Assembly (NCBI GenBank): GCA_003343805.1
Contig: QAKM01000073.1
Coordinates: 1-54,011 of the forward strand
Length of the DNA stretch: 54,011 nt
Direction of reading: 5' to 3'
From: Bacillota bacterium
GTDB taxonomy: Bacteria > Bacillota > Clostridia > Christensenellales > Borkfalkiaceae
Below are positions 7,882-16,300 of this stretch, piece after piece. A program made the position numbers and the translations under genes. Each line of letters opens with the position of its first letter. Position 1 is the stretch's first letter. The notes beneath the pieces were generated by a model. That model saw only the letters and a list, made by a program, of their open reading frames with translations. It did no database searches and was not told the origin of the DNA.

Positions 7882-9171
7882 TCACTTCCCCACACAGAAT
7901 TTCGAGAAGATCTCCGAAATGATCTCCTCCGTCGCCGTCTCTCCGCTCAAAAGCCCCAGCGCCTCGTAGGAACGCTTGAGGTCCTCGGCGTACAGCTCGG
8001 CGGGCAACGACATGGAAATGGCACGGCGGGCGTCACGGACGCAATTTAAGGCCTCTCCCACGGCGCGGTAGTGCCGTTCCTCCAGGAGGAACACGCCGTC
8101 GTTCTGCCGTCCGAAGCCCCGCTCATAGATGAGCTCTTTGAGCGCTTCGATCCCCTCGCCCGTCACGGCCGAAACGTTGACGTCGCAGTTCGCGTCGCGC
8201 CTGACGTCGCTCTTGCTGCCCACGACGATGAGCGCAGCTCCTTCGGGGAGAACGGGCGGCTGTTCTTCCTCCTCCCGCACCCAGACAACGACATCGGCAC
8301 GCTCCATCGCGGCCCGTGCGCGGCGGATGCCCTCCTTTTCGATCTCACCCGCGCCTTCGCGCAGGCCGGCCGTATCGGTGAGGAGAAACAGGACGCCGTG
8401 CAGTTCGAGCGTTCCTTCCACCGCATCGCGCGTCGTGCCGGCCTCCGCCGAAACGATGGCGCGATCATAGCCCAAAAGGGCGTTTAAAAGCGAACTCTTC
8501 CCCACATTGGGCTTGCCGCAGAGCGCGACGTTGACCCCTTCGCGGATGCGCCTGCCCGCGCGGTACTGCTTCAACAGGGCGGCAAGCGCCTCTTCCACGG
8601 TACTGAGCCGTTCGTCGACCTCCTCTCCCGTGACGGCAGAGAGATCCTCCTCGGGATAATCGACATCGGCATCGACCATGGCAAGGCACTCCTTGATGAG
8701 CCCCTGCAGGCGCTTCCCCTCAGCCGTGAGTTTTTCGCCATAGAGCAGATATCCCGCCTTGACCTGCGCCTCCGAACGGGCGGAGATCATGTCGCCGAGG
8801 CCTTCTGCCGCCGAGAGGGAGAGTTTGCCGTTGAGGAATGCCCTCCGCGTGAACTCGCCCGCTTCGGCAGGACGAGCGCCGAGATCGAGCGTGTGCTGCA
8901 ATACGGCCCGGGCGATCCCGATGCCGCCGTGGCAGTGGAATTCCACCGTATCCTCTCCTGTGAACGAGCGGGGCGCACGAAAGTAGACGCACATCCCGTA
9001 GTCGGAGATCGCCCCTCCGTCGATGCGCCCGGGATAGAGAAAGTTCGGCTCAAACTCTCCCTTGCGGGAGAACATCTTTTTTGCAAGCGAAAGAGCCCCA
9101 TCGCCGCTCACGCGCACGATCGCGACGCCGCCCGCTCCCTGCGCCGTTGCGATCGCTGAAATGAGTTCCAT
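7882..9171 (-). CDS. mnmE: tRNA uridine-5-carboxymethylaminomethyl modification GTPase MnmE
   Basis: 429 aa. The N-terminal folate-binding domain opens MELISAIATAQGAGGVAIVRVSG. The G domain sits inside the helical domain: G1 GKPNVGKSS near residue 215, GTTRDAVEG, and DTAGLRE as G3. The C-terminus ends FCVGK, the cysteine motif of the family (usually FCIGK). With MnmG it modifies the wobble uridine of several tRNAs. MnmG is not in the window. The G4 position reads SKSD where most MnmE have NKxD. The gene has its own promoter and a following lysR gene 9 bases on. Confidence 0.96.
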   Translation of the reverse strand: MELISAIATAQGAGGVAIVRVSGDGALSLAKKMFSRKGEFEPNFLYPGRIDGGAISDYGMCVYFRAPRSFTGEDTVEFHCHGGIGIARAVLQHTLDLGARPAEAGEFTRRAFLNGKLSLSAAEGLGDMISARSEAQVKAGYLLYGEKLTAEGKRLQGLIKECLAMVDADVDYPEEDLSAVTGEEVDERLSTVEEALAALLKQYRAGRRIREGVNVALCGKPNVGKSSLLNALLGYDRAIVSAEAGTTRDAVEGTLELHGVLFLLTDTAGLREGAGEIEKEGIRRARAAMERADVVVWVREEEEQPPVLPEGAALIVVGSKSDVRRDANCDVNVSAVTGEGIEALKELIYERGFGRQNDGVFLLEERHYRAVGEALNCVRDARRAISMSLPAELYAEDLKRSYEALGLLSGETATEEIISEIFSKFCVGK

Positions 9172-9237
9172 AATTTTCTCCTATATGCAGAGGACATCTG
9201 AGCATGAAAATGCGCTCTGCTATAATCTTCGTTTATA

Positions 9238-9266
9238 ATTATAGCACCGATGCGCCACAATGTAAA
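9238..9266 (-). promoter_or_regulatory. Promoter of mnmE-lysR
   Basis: Minus strand TTTACA (9266-9261), 17 bases, TATAAT (9243-9238). Confidence 0.75.
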
Positions 9267-9280
9267 ATGTTTTGCGCATG

Positions 9281-9309
9281 AAAAACGGCCTCCCGCCAAA
9301 AGGAGGCCG
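9281..9309 (-). terminator. Intrinsic terminator of the ecf-truA operon
   Basis: 8-bp stem (9286-9293 with 9302-9309) followed on the minus strand by five T. It lies 9 bases after the stop of the membrane-protein gene. Confidence 0.85.
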
Positions 9310-9318
9310 CGTGCATTG

Positions 9319-10206
9319 TTATGATTTTTTGGAAGGATCGTCAAATTCAGAGAACGGATCGTCATCGGAACTCGATTTTCCGGAATTGCCGCTGTTCGGA
9401 CTGCCGAAGCCCTCAAAGGGATCGGGTCCGTTCTGCGGTCCGCTCTGCGGTCCGCTCTGAGGGCCGTAGGGGCCATAGGGCGGCTGGCTGTACCCGTTGC
9501 TGCGCATATAGGCCTGCGTGCGGCGGCGGATGTAGTCGTTATAATCAACGGGAGCATTGTTGCGCACCGCAAAGATGGTGATCCCGCGGAAGGGAAGCAC
9601 CGCCGAAAGGAAGGCGAGCAGGATGGGCCCGCGCGCATAGTACTTGCGGAAGAAGGCGATGAACAGCACGCAGAAGAAGATGATGACAAAGAACCAGATG
9701 AGATAGGCAACGAGATTGCCGTATAAAATGGTGGGCTCCAACCAGGCGGGCATATTGCTGTTGGCGATCCCCGTCATGACGCCCTCGTCCACTTCCAAGG
9801 TGCGGTACTGCGGGAAGTAGGAGATGACGGTAGCGATCATCAAAAAGAGCTGCAGGACGACGTAAAGGATCTCCGTAAGCATCGCATACAGCCCGATGCG
9901 CTTCATCTTTTGCCCGAAGAACTGCGTCTCGCCTGCAAGTTTACCGGCATAGTAGGTATTGAAGAAGGGAAGAAATCCCATCCAGCGGTGCTTTAAGCCC
10001 TGCTTTTTGGCGAGTTTGGAAAGGCCGATCCCGCCGAAAATGAGCAGGATGACATAGACGCCCAGCGCCCCGAGCGCCGCAAACAGATAGTAGCTTAAAA
10101 CAACGTTGGAAAAGTCGTAGACGTCCTGAATGTCCGGTTTGACGACAAAATTGATGATCTCCTCCATGAACATCATGGGGACATTAAACAAATCAAAAAA
10201 TTCCAT
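9319..10206 (-). CDS. Multi-pass membrane protein with Pro/Gly/Gln-rich tail, unknown function
   Basis: 295 aa. Hydrophobic segments lie at about residues 38-62, 108-130 and 163-190, with a shorter one near 200-215. The segment KKQGLKHRWMGFLPFFNTYY resembles a cytoplasmic motif common in small Firmicute membrane proteins of unknown role. The last 80 residues are disordered: YGPYGPQSGPQSGPQNGP, then many Ser, Asp and Gly. A short DNA repeat encodes that part (9425-9460). It is the last gene of the ecf-truA operon, 9 bases after truA. No enzymatic motif seen. Confidence 0.75.
   Translation of the reverse strand: MEFFDLFNVPMMFMEEIINFVVKPDIQDVYDFSNVVLSYYLFAALGALGVYVILLIFGGIGLSKLAKKQGLKHRWMGFLPFFNTYYAGKLAGETQFFGQKMKRIGLYAMLTEILYVVLQLFLMIATVISYFPQYRTLEVDEGVMTGIANSNMPAWLEPTILYGNLVAYLIWFFVIIFFCVLFIAFFRKYYARGPILLAFLSAVLPFRGITIFAVRNNAPVDYNDYIRRRTQAYMRSNGYSQPPYGPYGPQSGPQSGPQNGPDPFEGFGSPNSGNSGKSSSDDDPFSEFDDPSKKS
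9425..9460 (-). repeat. Three tandem 12-base units coding for GPQ(S/N) repeats
   Basis: Units at 9425-9436, 9437-9448 and 9449-9460 differ by one base each. They lie in frame within the tail of the membrane protein, so slippage would change tail length without breaking the frame. Confidence 0.7.
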
Positions 10207-10215
10207 AGGTCCTCC

Positions 10216-10974
10216 TTACGGGAGCAGCTCCGCTATTCCGTAGTCGGCACTCTCAAGCACGAGCCCCTGTGCGGGCATCGTCACCGAGAGAGCACTCCTC
10301 TCCCCCGTTTTGAACGCGCGCGTGATCCCCTCCGGCTTTCCGCAGCCGATCGCGAATAATTCGCCCGCGAGGATGCGCACCATGTTATACAAAAAACCGT
10401 TTCCCGTGACGCGCACCGAAAAGAGCGTGCCGCCCGGGATGGGCTTTTCTACGATCGTGACAGCAAAGAGCGTCCTTACACTCGTTTTGGAAGTATAACC
10501 CGCCGCACGAAAGGCGGCAAAGTCATGCTCTCCGACAAGGAGCTGTGCAGCCAAACGCATCTTCTCTGTGTCCGGCCTCCACTTGAGGCGCGCCGCATAG
10601 CGTGAAAAGAGCGGAAGTTCGCTTTCTGCATAATAGGCGTTGTAGCAATATGTCTTGCGCTTGGCATCGCGCGTGACGTCGAAACCATCGGGCGCAGAGC
10701 AACTTCTTATCACTTTGACATCGGACGGAAGCTGCACATTGAAACATTCCCGCAGCTTCTCGGGCGGGATCGTATCGGGGAACTCCCCTTCGACGACCTG
10801 CCCCAAAGCGTGGACGCCTGCGTCCGTCCTGCCGCTTGCGGTGAGCGCAATGTGCCGCGCGAACGCCCGTTCTGCGGCCTCCTCCATCACCTGCTGTACG
10901 GTGCGGACGCCCGGCTGACGCTGCCAACCCGAAAAATCGGTACCGTCGTAGCTGACAAGGAGCAGCGCCTTCAT
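10216..10974 (-). CDS. truA: tRNA pseudouridine(38-40) synthase TruA
   Basis: 252 aa, normal length. The N-terminal segment YDGTDFSGWQRQPGVRTVQ and the catalytic motif SGRTDAGVHALGQV near residues 47-60 are clear; the Asp of RTDAGVHA is the nucleophile. It makes pseudouridine at positions 38-40 of the anticodon arm of many tRNAs. Its ATG overlaps the ecfT stop by four bases. The order ecfA1-ecfA2-ecfT-truA is a common Firmicute arrangement. Confidence 0.96.
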   Translation of the reverse strand: MKALLLVSYDGTDFSGWQRQPGVRTVQQVMEEAAERAFARHIALTASGRTDAGVHALGQVVEGEFPDTIPPEKLRECFNVQLPSDVKVIRSCSAPDGFDVTRDAKRKTYCYNAYYAESELPLFSRYAARLKWRPDTEKMRLAAQLLVGEHDFAAFRAAGYTSKTSVRTLFAVTIVEKPIPGGTLFSVRVTGNGFLYNMVRILAGELFAIGCGKPEGITRAFKTGERSALSVTMPAQGLVLESADYGIAELLP

Positions 10975-11786
10975 ATCGTCGCTCCGAGATAGACTTTGAG
11001 GAGCACCACGCCCGTGATGAGCGCCGCCCCCAGAAGAAAGGCAATGAGGTCGCGCCAGGTGAAGTGCAGTTTTTTGTACTTGGTACGCTTTTTGCCGCCC
11101 GTATAGCAGCGCGCCTCCATCGCATCACCCAATTCCTCCGCCCGGCGGAAGGAAGAGAGCAGCAGCGGGATGAGCACGGGGATGACCGCTCTGACGCGGC
11201 TCGCGAGCCCGCCCGTCTCAAAGTTTGCCCCCCTCGCCTTCTGCGCATTCATGATGCGCTCCGTTTCGTCGATGAGGATGGGGATATAGCGCAGGGCAAT
11301 GCTCATGATCTGCGCAAGCTCGCGGACGGGGAAACGGATGAGCGTGAGCGGGAATAGAAGGCTCTCGATGCCGTCCGTCAGCGCTACGGGCGTCGTCGTG
11401 TAGGTGAGTAGCGACGAACAGGTGATGAGAAGCACGAGGCGGATGACGAGGAAGATGCTGAAGATGATGCCCTCTTTCGTGATCGTAAAGATCCACCACT
11501 CGGCATACACCGTCTCGCCGTTATAAAAGAGCAGATTGAGTACGGTCGTAAAGATGATGAGAAAGAGGATGCCCTTGATCGCCTTGAATACCCGAAGGAC
11601 CGGGATGCGCGAAAAGCCGATGGCAAGCATGAGAACGACCAGACAGCACGCAAGCCCTGCAAAGTTTTTCGCAAGGAAGATCGCCACGATATACGCAATG
11701 AGAAAGACGATCTTAAGCCGGGGATCGAGGTCATGGACGAAGGACTTCGTCGGATAGTACTGCCCGAAGGCGACATCTTTCATCAT
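10971..11786 (-). CDS. ecfT: ECF transporter transmembrane component EcfT
   Basis: 271 aa from the ATG at 11786, chosen because AAAGGAGGG lies upstream and because it overlaps the ecfA2 stop as ATGA; a longer frame reaches back to 11852 inside ecfA2. DPRLKIVFLIAYIVAIFLA opens the membrane part. Coupling helices carry the Ala-Arg-Gly type motif (NAQKARGANFETGG near residue 175), which contacts the two ATPases. It is the scaffold of a group II energy-coupling-factor transporter that serves several exchangeable S components, one of which (folT) lies at 21.1 kb. Confidence 0.93.
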   Translation of the reverse strand: MMKDVAFGQYYPTKSFVHDLDPRLKIVFLIAYIVAIFLAKNFAGLACCLVVLMLAIGFSRIPVLRVFKAIKGILFLIIFTTVLNLLFYNGETVYAEWWIFTITKEGIIFSIFLVIRLVLLITCSSLLTYTTTPVALTDGIESLLFPLTLIRFPVRELAQIMSIALRYIPILIDETERIMNAQKARGANFETGGLASRVRAVIPVLIPLLLSSFRRAEELGDAMEARCYTGGKKRTKYKKLHFTWRDLIAFLLGAALITGVVLLKVYLGATI

Positions 11787-12697
11787 ACGCAGCCCTCCTT
11801 TTCTCTGAGGGCAAGCGCTTTTCGAAGGAAGTCCTCCGTCGTGAAGTCGCATTCAAGCGAGATCCCGCGCTCCTTGAGCGCCATGCAGATCTTCGCCGTC
11901 AGCGGCACATCCAGCCCGAGCGAAAGAAGCTCCTCGGAATGCGTAAACAATTCCTTGGGCGGAAGGACGTATTTTACTTCTCCGTCCGAAAAGACGGCGA
12001 CGCGCGTGCAGTTCTCGGCGATCTCGTCCATGTCATGCGAGACGATGATGATGGTCCTGCACCAGGAGGAATGCAGGCGGTGGAGAAGATCCATCACGTC
12101 CTGTTTCCCCAACGGATCGAGGCCCGCGGCCGGCTCGTCGAGCACCAAGATCTCCGGTTTCGTGACGATGACGCCCGCAATGGCGACGCGGCGCTTCTGC
12201 CCGCCCGAAAGATCGAAGGGAGACACCTCCTTTACTTCGTCGTAGTTGAGCCCGACGATGGTGAGCGCGTCGCGGACGGCGCCTTCCACCTGCTCCTTCG
12301 TCGGCTTTTCGGGTGCAAAGTTCTTATAGCCGAAGGCCACGTCCTCGAATACCGTCTCGGCAAAGAGCTGGTATTCGGGATACTGCATCACCATGCCCAC
12401 CTTGCTCCGAAGCGCGTTGAAATCCGTCTTTTTGTCGGTAAGATCGAAATCTCCCACTTTGAGAACGGTATCAGAGGGCGGGCTCTTGCGCTTTTTCCGA
12501 TACTTCTTCAGGGAAGTCGGCACGCGCAGGAGGGCGTTGAGGTGCTGCACAAACGTGCTCTTTCCGCTGCCCGTATGGCCGATGATCCCGAAGAACTCCC
12601 CTTCCTCCACGGTGAGGGAGACATCCTTCAGGGCAGCCGAAGCAAAGGGCGAACCCGGGTTGTAGGTATAGTTCAGGTGTTCTGCGACGATACGCAT
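11783..12697 (-). CDS. ecfA2: ECF transporter ATPase EcfA2
   Basis: 304 aa. Walker A GHTGSGKST at residues 40-48, Q-loop MQYPEYQLFAETV, ABC signature LSGGQKRRVAIAG and Walker B ILVLDEPAAGLDP. The YPEYQLF form of the Q-loop is typical of the EcfA2 subunit. It pairs with EcfA1 to power vitamin uptake through EcfT. Its start lies 25 bases inside the end of ecfA1, with GAGGAG upstream. An insert of Lys/Arg (KKYRKKRKSPPSD) follows Walker A by about 15 residues, as in several clostridial EcfA2. Confidence 0.95.
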   Translation of the reverse strand: MRIVAEHLNYTYNPGSPFASAALKDVSLTVEEGEFFGIIGHTGSGKSTFVQHLNALLRVPTSLKKYRKKRKSPPSDTVLKVGDFDLTDKKTDFNALRSKVGMVMQYPEYQLFAETVFEDVAFGYKNFAPEKPTKEQVEGAVRDALTIVGLNYDEVKEVSPFDLSGGQKRRVAIAGVIVTKPEILVLDEPAAGLDPLGKQDVMDLLHRLHSSWCRTIIIVSHDMDEIAENCTRVAVFSDGEVKYVLPPKELFTHSEELLSLGLDVPLTAKICMALKERGISLECDFTTEDFLRKALALREKEGCV

Positions 12698-13518
12698 GAT
12701 GCGATCTCCTCTGCCAGACGCCCGGCGTCCAGCGTGTCGGCAACGGGCAGACCACCCGCGCGCAGATCCCTGCAGATGCGCCCGATGAGGGGCAGGGTGA
12801 GGTTGTAGGTAATGAGCTCTTCATGGCGCTCGAAGATGTCCTGCGGCGTACCCTGCATGACGATCTCCCCGCGGTTCATGACGATGGCACGGGATGCCCG
12901 AAGCGCCTCCTCCATGAAGTGCGTGATGAGGAGCACCGTGATGCCCTGCTCACGGTTGAGGTGTGTGACGACGTCGATGATCTCACGCCGCCCTCTCGGG
13001 TCGAGCATGGCCGTCGATTCATCCAGGATGAGCACTTTAGGCATGACGGCAAGAACGCCTGCGATCGCGATGCGCTGCTTCTGTCCGCCCGAAAGACGGG
13101 AGACCGTCGCATGACGGAACTCCTCCATCCCGACGGCGGAAAGGGCAAAATCGATCCGTTTTCCGATCTCCTCGCGGGGAAGGGCAATGTTCTCCGCACC
13201 GAATGCGATGTCATCCTCCACGATGGAAGCGACTGTCTGATTGTCGGGATTCTGGAACACGATCCCCACCTGCTTTCGGATGTCGAAGAGATTCTTATCG
13301 GTAAGCACCTCCCCGAACACGCGGATGGTGCCGCCGTCCGCTTGCAAAAGCCCGTTCGTGAGGCGGGCAAGCGTGCTCTTGCCGCTCCCGTTGTGTCCAA
13401 GAACGGCAACGAATTCCCCTTCCTCTACGGAAAAATTTAAGTTTTTGATCGCAAACGAGCCGCCTTCCTCATAGGAAAAACTGACGTTTTCAAATTCGAT
13501 CGCTTTCATATCCCTCAT
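12673..13518 (-). CDS. ecfA1: ECF transporter ATPase EcfA1
   Basis: 281 aa. Walker A GHNGSGKST at residues 41-49, Q-loop FQNPDNQTVASIVEDDIAFG (typical of EcfA1), signature LSGGQKQRIAIAG and Walker B VLILDESTAMLDP. First gene of the operon behind a good promoter. The start is uncertain by three codons: the ATG at 13518 has no clear Shine-Dalgarno, and the one at 13509 has GAGGG but only two to three bases away. Confidence 0.95.
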   Translation of the reverse strand: MRDMKAIEFENVSFSYEEGGSFAIKNLNFSVEEGEFVAVLGHNGSGKSTLARLTNGLLQADGGTIRVFGEVLTDKNLFDIRKQVGIVFQNPDNQTVASIVEDDIAFGAENIALPREEIGKRIDFALSAVGMEEFRHATVSRLSGGQKQRIAIAGVLAVMPKVLILDESTAMLDPRGRREIIDVVTHLNREQGITVLLITHFMEEALRASRAIVMNRGEIVMQGTPQDIFERHEELITYNLTLPLIGRICRDLRAGGLPVADTLDAGRLAEEIASCVSSQNT

Positions 13519-13562
13519 TGGTATCGGCGCGCAAAATCCATCGGTGCGCCCGATTTCCTAAT

Positions 13563-13591
13563 ATTATAGCAAACCTTTCTGCAAGTTACAA
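13563..13591 (-). promoter_or_regulatory. Promoter of the ecfA1-ecfA2-ecfT-truA operon
   Basis: Minus strand TTGTAA (13591-13586), 17 bases, TATAAT (13568-13563). Confidence 0.75.
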
Positions 13592-13646
13592 TGAAAACGC
13601 CGTGAAAAATTATGAAATACTTGGAAACGACGTCCCATCCCTGCAA

Positions 13647-13670
13647 AAGCAATTCCCCGCCGCTGCGGGG
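13647..13670 (-). terminator. Possible terminator after plsY
   Basis: 6-bp GC stem (13655-13660 with 13665-13670) directly after the plsY stop. The T tract is interrupted (AATTGCTTTT), so strength is doubtful. Confidence 0.5.
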
Positions 13671-13676
13671 AAAGAG

Positions 13677-14414
13677 TTACATATTCTGCATACCGCGCTT
13701 GCCCTTGGAGAGCTTTTTGACGGAAGTACGGTGCTCCTCGCCCGCAAACAGACGCACAAGGTTCTTGCGGTGTGCGAACCAGGTGAGAAAGTTGAGAAGG
13801 AGCAGGAGCATGAAGAGCACGATGACCCAGACGTTCATGAGCTCGGGCGAATAGCGAAGATAGAAGATGATCCCCTGCCACAGCGAAAAGCCCGTGACGC
13901 CGAGCAAGGAACCCATCGAGCCCCATTCGGTAACGGCAATGAACGTGAGCACGCAGACGAGCCACAGGAAGGCGACCGCCGCATACCAGCCCTGCTCGCA
14001 TCCAAGTGCAAACCAAAAGAGGCCCAAGGTCGAGGCGATGCCCTTTCCGCCCCGGAAGCGCATGGTCACGGGCCAGATGTGCCCGATGATGACAAACACG
14101 CCGCAAACATAGCGGGTAACGTCGGAGACGACGACGTCCGTTCCGGCAAAGACGTAGTCCCGAAACACAAAATAGCTGATGAGCGCCGGGATGCCGCCCT
14201 TGGAGACATCGAGGAGGAAATTGACGAGCCCCACCTTGAGGCCGAACTCGCGGCTCATATTCATGGTGCCGGGGTTGCCGCTTCCGATCTTGTGCGCATC
14301 CTTGTGTTTGGTACGCGCGATGATCATGGCGAAATTGACGCAGCCAAGCAGATAGCAGACGACCGCCATCAGCAAAAACCAATACCAACTCTGAGAAAAG
14401 TACAGCTCTTTCAT
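13677..14414 (-). CDS. plsY: Glycerol-3-phosphate acyltransferase PlsY
   Basis: 245 aa. The hallmarks of the family are present: SGNPGTMNMSR near residues 43-53, the GGIPAL segment, and FRGGKGIAS near residue 120, with several hydrophobic helices. It transfers the acyl group from acyl phosphate to glycerol-3-phosphate, the first step of phospholipid synthesis, in the membrane. It follows der by 17 bases, a common gene pair in Firmicutes. The C-terminus is longer and more basic than in short PlsY (HRTSVKKLSKGKRG). Confidence 0.94.
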   Translation of the reverse strand: MKELYFSQSWYWFLLMAVVCYLLGCVNFAMIIARTKHKDAHKIGSGNPGTMNMSREFGLKVGLVNFLLDVSKGGIPALISYFVFRDYVFAGTDVVVSDVTRYVCGVFVIIGHIWPVTMRFRGGKGIASTLGLFWFALGCEQGWYAAVAFLWLVCVLTFIAVTEWGSMGSLLGVTGFSLWQGIIFYLRYSPELMNVWVIVLFMLLLLLNFLTWFAHRKNLVRLFAGEEHRTSVKKLSKGKRGMQNM

Positions 14415-14431
14415 GAGGCCCCTCGAACCGA

Positions 14432-15739
14432 TCAGTCGTCCTTCTTGTTGCGCACCTGGATGCGGATGGGCGTACCCGAGAAATCATAGGCCTGACGAAT
14501 GACATTCTCGAGATAGCGCGCATAGGAAAAGTGCAGGAGCGTCTCGTCGTTGACCATGAGCACAAAGAGCGGCGGCGCAACGGAGACCTGCGAAGCGTAG
14601 TAGAGCTTTAATCTCCTGCCCTGATAGGAAGGCGGTTCGGAGATGCGCATGGCGTCCATCAGAAGGTCGTTGAGTGCCCCCGTCGGGATGCGGAAATGGG
14701 CGTGATCGTACGCCTCACGGGCGAGTTTGATCACCTTTTCCGCGCGCTGACCCGTCTTAGCGGAAATATAGACGGACTTGAAGTAGTCCATGAATTTGAG
14801 ATCCTCTTTGAGCTTTGCCTCAAACGTCTCGATGGTATGGGTGTCCTTTTCGACGAGATCCCACTTGTTCATGACGATGACGGAGGGCTTGCCCTCTTCA
14901 TGTACCATGCCGATGATGCGGACGTCCTGCTCGGTCAGCCCTTCCGTCGCGTCGACGACGAGCACGGCGACATCTGCCCTTCTCACCGCATCGAAAGCGC
15001 GGAGCACGGAATAGTACTCCACGTTGTCCTCGACAGAACGCTTGCGGCGGATGCCAGCCGTATCGATAATGACGTACTTTTCGCCGTCCCGTTCAAAGGG
15101 AGAATCGATGGCGTCGCGCGTCGTCCCCGCAATATCGGTGACGATGGTGCGCTCCTCGCCTAAGATGCGGTTGACAAGCGAACTCTTGCCTGCATTTGGC
15201 TTGCCGACGACGGCGATGCGCAGAGCGTCCCCCGTCTCTTCCTCCCCTTCCGAAAAGGATCCGACGGCCTGATCGAGGACATCGCCGATGCCGCGGGAGT
15301 GTTCGGCCGAGATACCGAAGGGCTCTCCGAGGCCGAGCGAGTAAAACTCAAAGAGCTTGTCCTCGGAATAGTCGTCGAGTTTGTTGACGACAAGGACGAC
15401 GGGCTTGCGGCTGCGGCGGAGATAGTCGGCAACGTCATAGTCCGAACTCGTCAATCCCTCTCTTCCGTCCACGAAAAAGAGGATGACGTCGGCCGTCTCG
15501 ACGGCGAGCTTCGCCTGTGTCGCGATCTGCTTCCACATGACGTCCTCGCTCTTGAGCTCGATGCCGCCCGTATCGACAAGCGTAAACGTTTTGCCCCGCC
15601 ACTCGGCCGAGGCGTAGATGCGGTCGCGCGTGACGCCGGGGCGGTTTTCCGTGATGGAGAGCTTGCGCCCGATGACCTTATTAAAAAATGTGCTCTTGCC
15701 GACGTTCGGTCTGCCGACAATGGCGATGAGATGCTGCAT
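14432..15739 (-). CDS. der: Ribosome biogenesis GTPase Der (EngA)
   Basis: 435 aa with two G domains in tandem: G1 GRPNVGKS at residues 8-15 and GKPNAGKSS near 180; G4 NKLD near 118 and NKWD near 293; G3 DTGGIE and DTAGIRR. The C-terminal KH-like domain follows. It acts in assembly of the 50S subunit. GGAGG stands before the ATG. It belongs to the long lgt-to-plsY operon. Confidence 0.97.
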   Translation of the reverse strand: MQHLIAIVGRPNVGKSTFFNKVIGRKLSITENRPGVTRDRIYASAEWRGKTFTLVDTGGIELKSEDVMWKQIATQAKLAVETADVILFFVDGREGLTSSDYDVADYLRRSRKPVVLVVNKLDDYSEDKLFEFYSLGLGEPFGISAEHSRGIGDVLDQAVGSFSEGEEETGDALRIAVVGKPNAGKSSLVNRILGEERTIVTDIAGTTRDAIDSPFERDGEKYVIIDTAGIRRKRSVEDNVEYYSVLRAFDAVRRADVAVLVVDATEGLTEQDVRIIGMVHEEGKPSVIVMNKWDLVEKDTHTIETFEAKLKEDLKFMDYFKSVYISAKTGQRAEKVIKLAREAYDHAHFRIPTGALNDLLMDAMRISEPPSYQGRRLKLYYASQVSVAPPLFVLMVNDETLLHFSYARYLENVIRQAYDFSGTPIRIQVRNKKDD

Positions 15740-15775
15740 AAATACCTCCTTAGAAGGGGTGTTTGAGTGTGGATT

Positions 15776-16300
15776 TTACGTCGTGATGTAGGCGCCGTCC
15801 TCGCCGTCCGTCTCGGTAAAGCGGACGATGACACGCTCCTTGCGGCTGGTGGGAACGTTCTTCCCGATGCCGTCCGCACGGAAGGGAAGCTCTCTGTGCC
15901 CACGGTCGACGAGGCAAAAGAGACGGACGCTCTCCGCCCTGCCGAGCGCCGAGAGCGCCGAAAGCGCTGCCCGCACCGTTCTTCCCGTATAAAGAACGTC
16001 ATCACAGAGGATGACCCGCTTGCCCTCGATGTCGAAATCGATCTCGCTCCCCTTAAAGACGGCATCGCAGCCGCCCGAGAGAAGGTCGTCGCGATAGAGC
16101 GCGATATCGAGGATGCCGAGGGGAAGTCTGACCCCTTCGAGCCGTTCGATCTCGGCCTGCATCCTGCGCGCCAAAATGACCCCGCGCGTGCGGATGCCGA
16201 TGAGGACAACGTTCTCCGTTCCCTTCTCGAGCTCAACTGCTTCCGCGGAAAGACGGCGGATGATGCGGGCAAGGGTATCTGCGTCGATGATGTTCTTCAT
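15776..16300 (-). CDS. pyrR: Bifunctional pyrimidine operon regulator/uracil phosphoribosyltransferase PyrR
   Basis: 174 aa, the usual PyrR size. The PRPP-binding motif reads VILCDDVLYTGRTVRAAL near residues 95-112, and LIGIRTRGVILARR stands near the N-terminus. PyrR binds pyr mRNA leaders when UMP is high and ends transcription. No pyrimidine genes and no evident PyrR-binding leader lie in this window, so its targets are elsewhere. The start overlaps the rluD stop by four bases. The usual partner order lspA-rluD-pyrR is kept. Confidence 0.94.
   Translation of the reverse strand: MKNIIDADTLARIIRRLSAEAVELEKGTENVVLIGIRTRGVILARRMQAEIERLEGVRLPLGILDIALYRDDLLSGGCDAVFKGSEIDFDIEGKRVILCDDVLYTGRTVRAALSALSALGRAESVRLFCLVDRGHRELPFRADGIGKNVPTSRKERVIVRFTETDGEDGAYITT

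Noticed and set aside
9425..9460. CRISPR-like short repeat
   Set aside because: Three 12-base units without spacers, in frame within a protein-coding gene.
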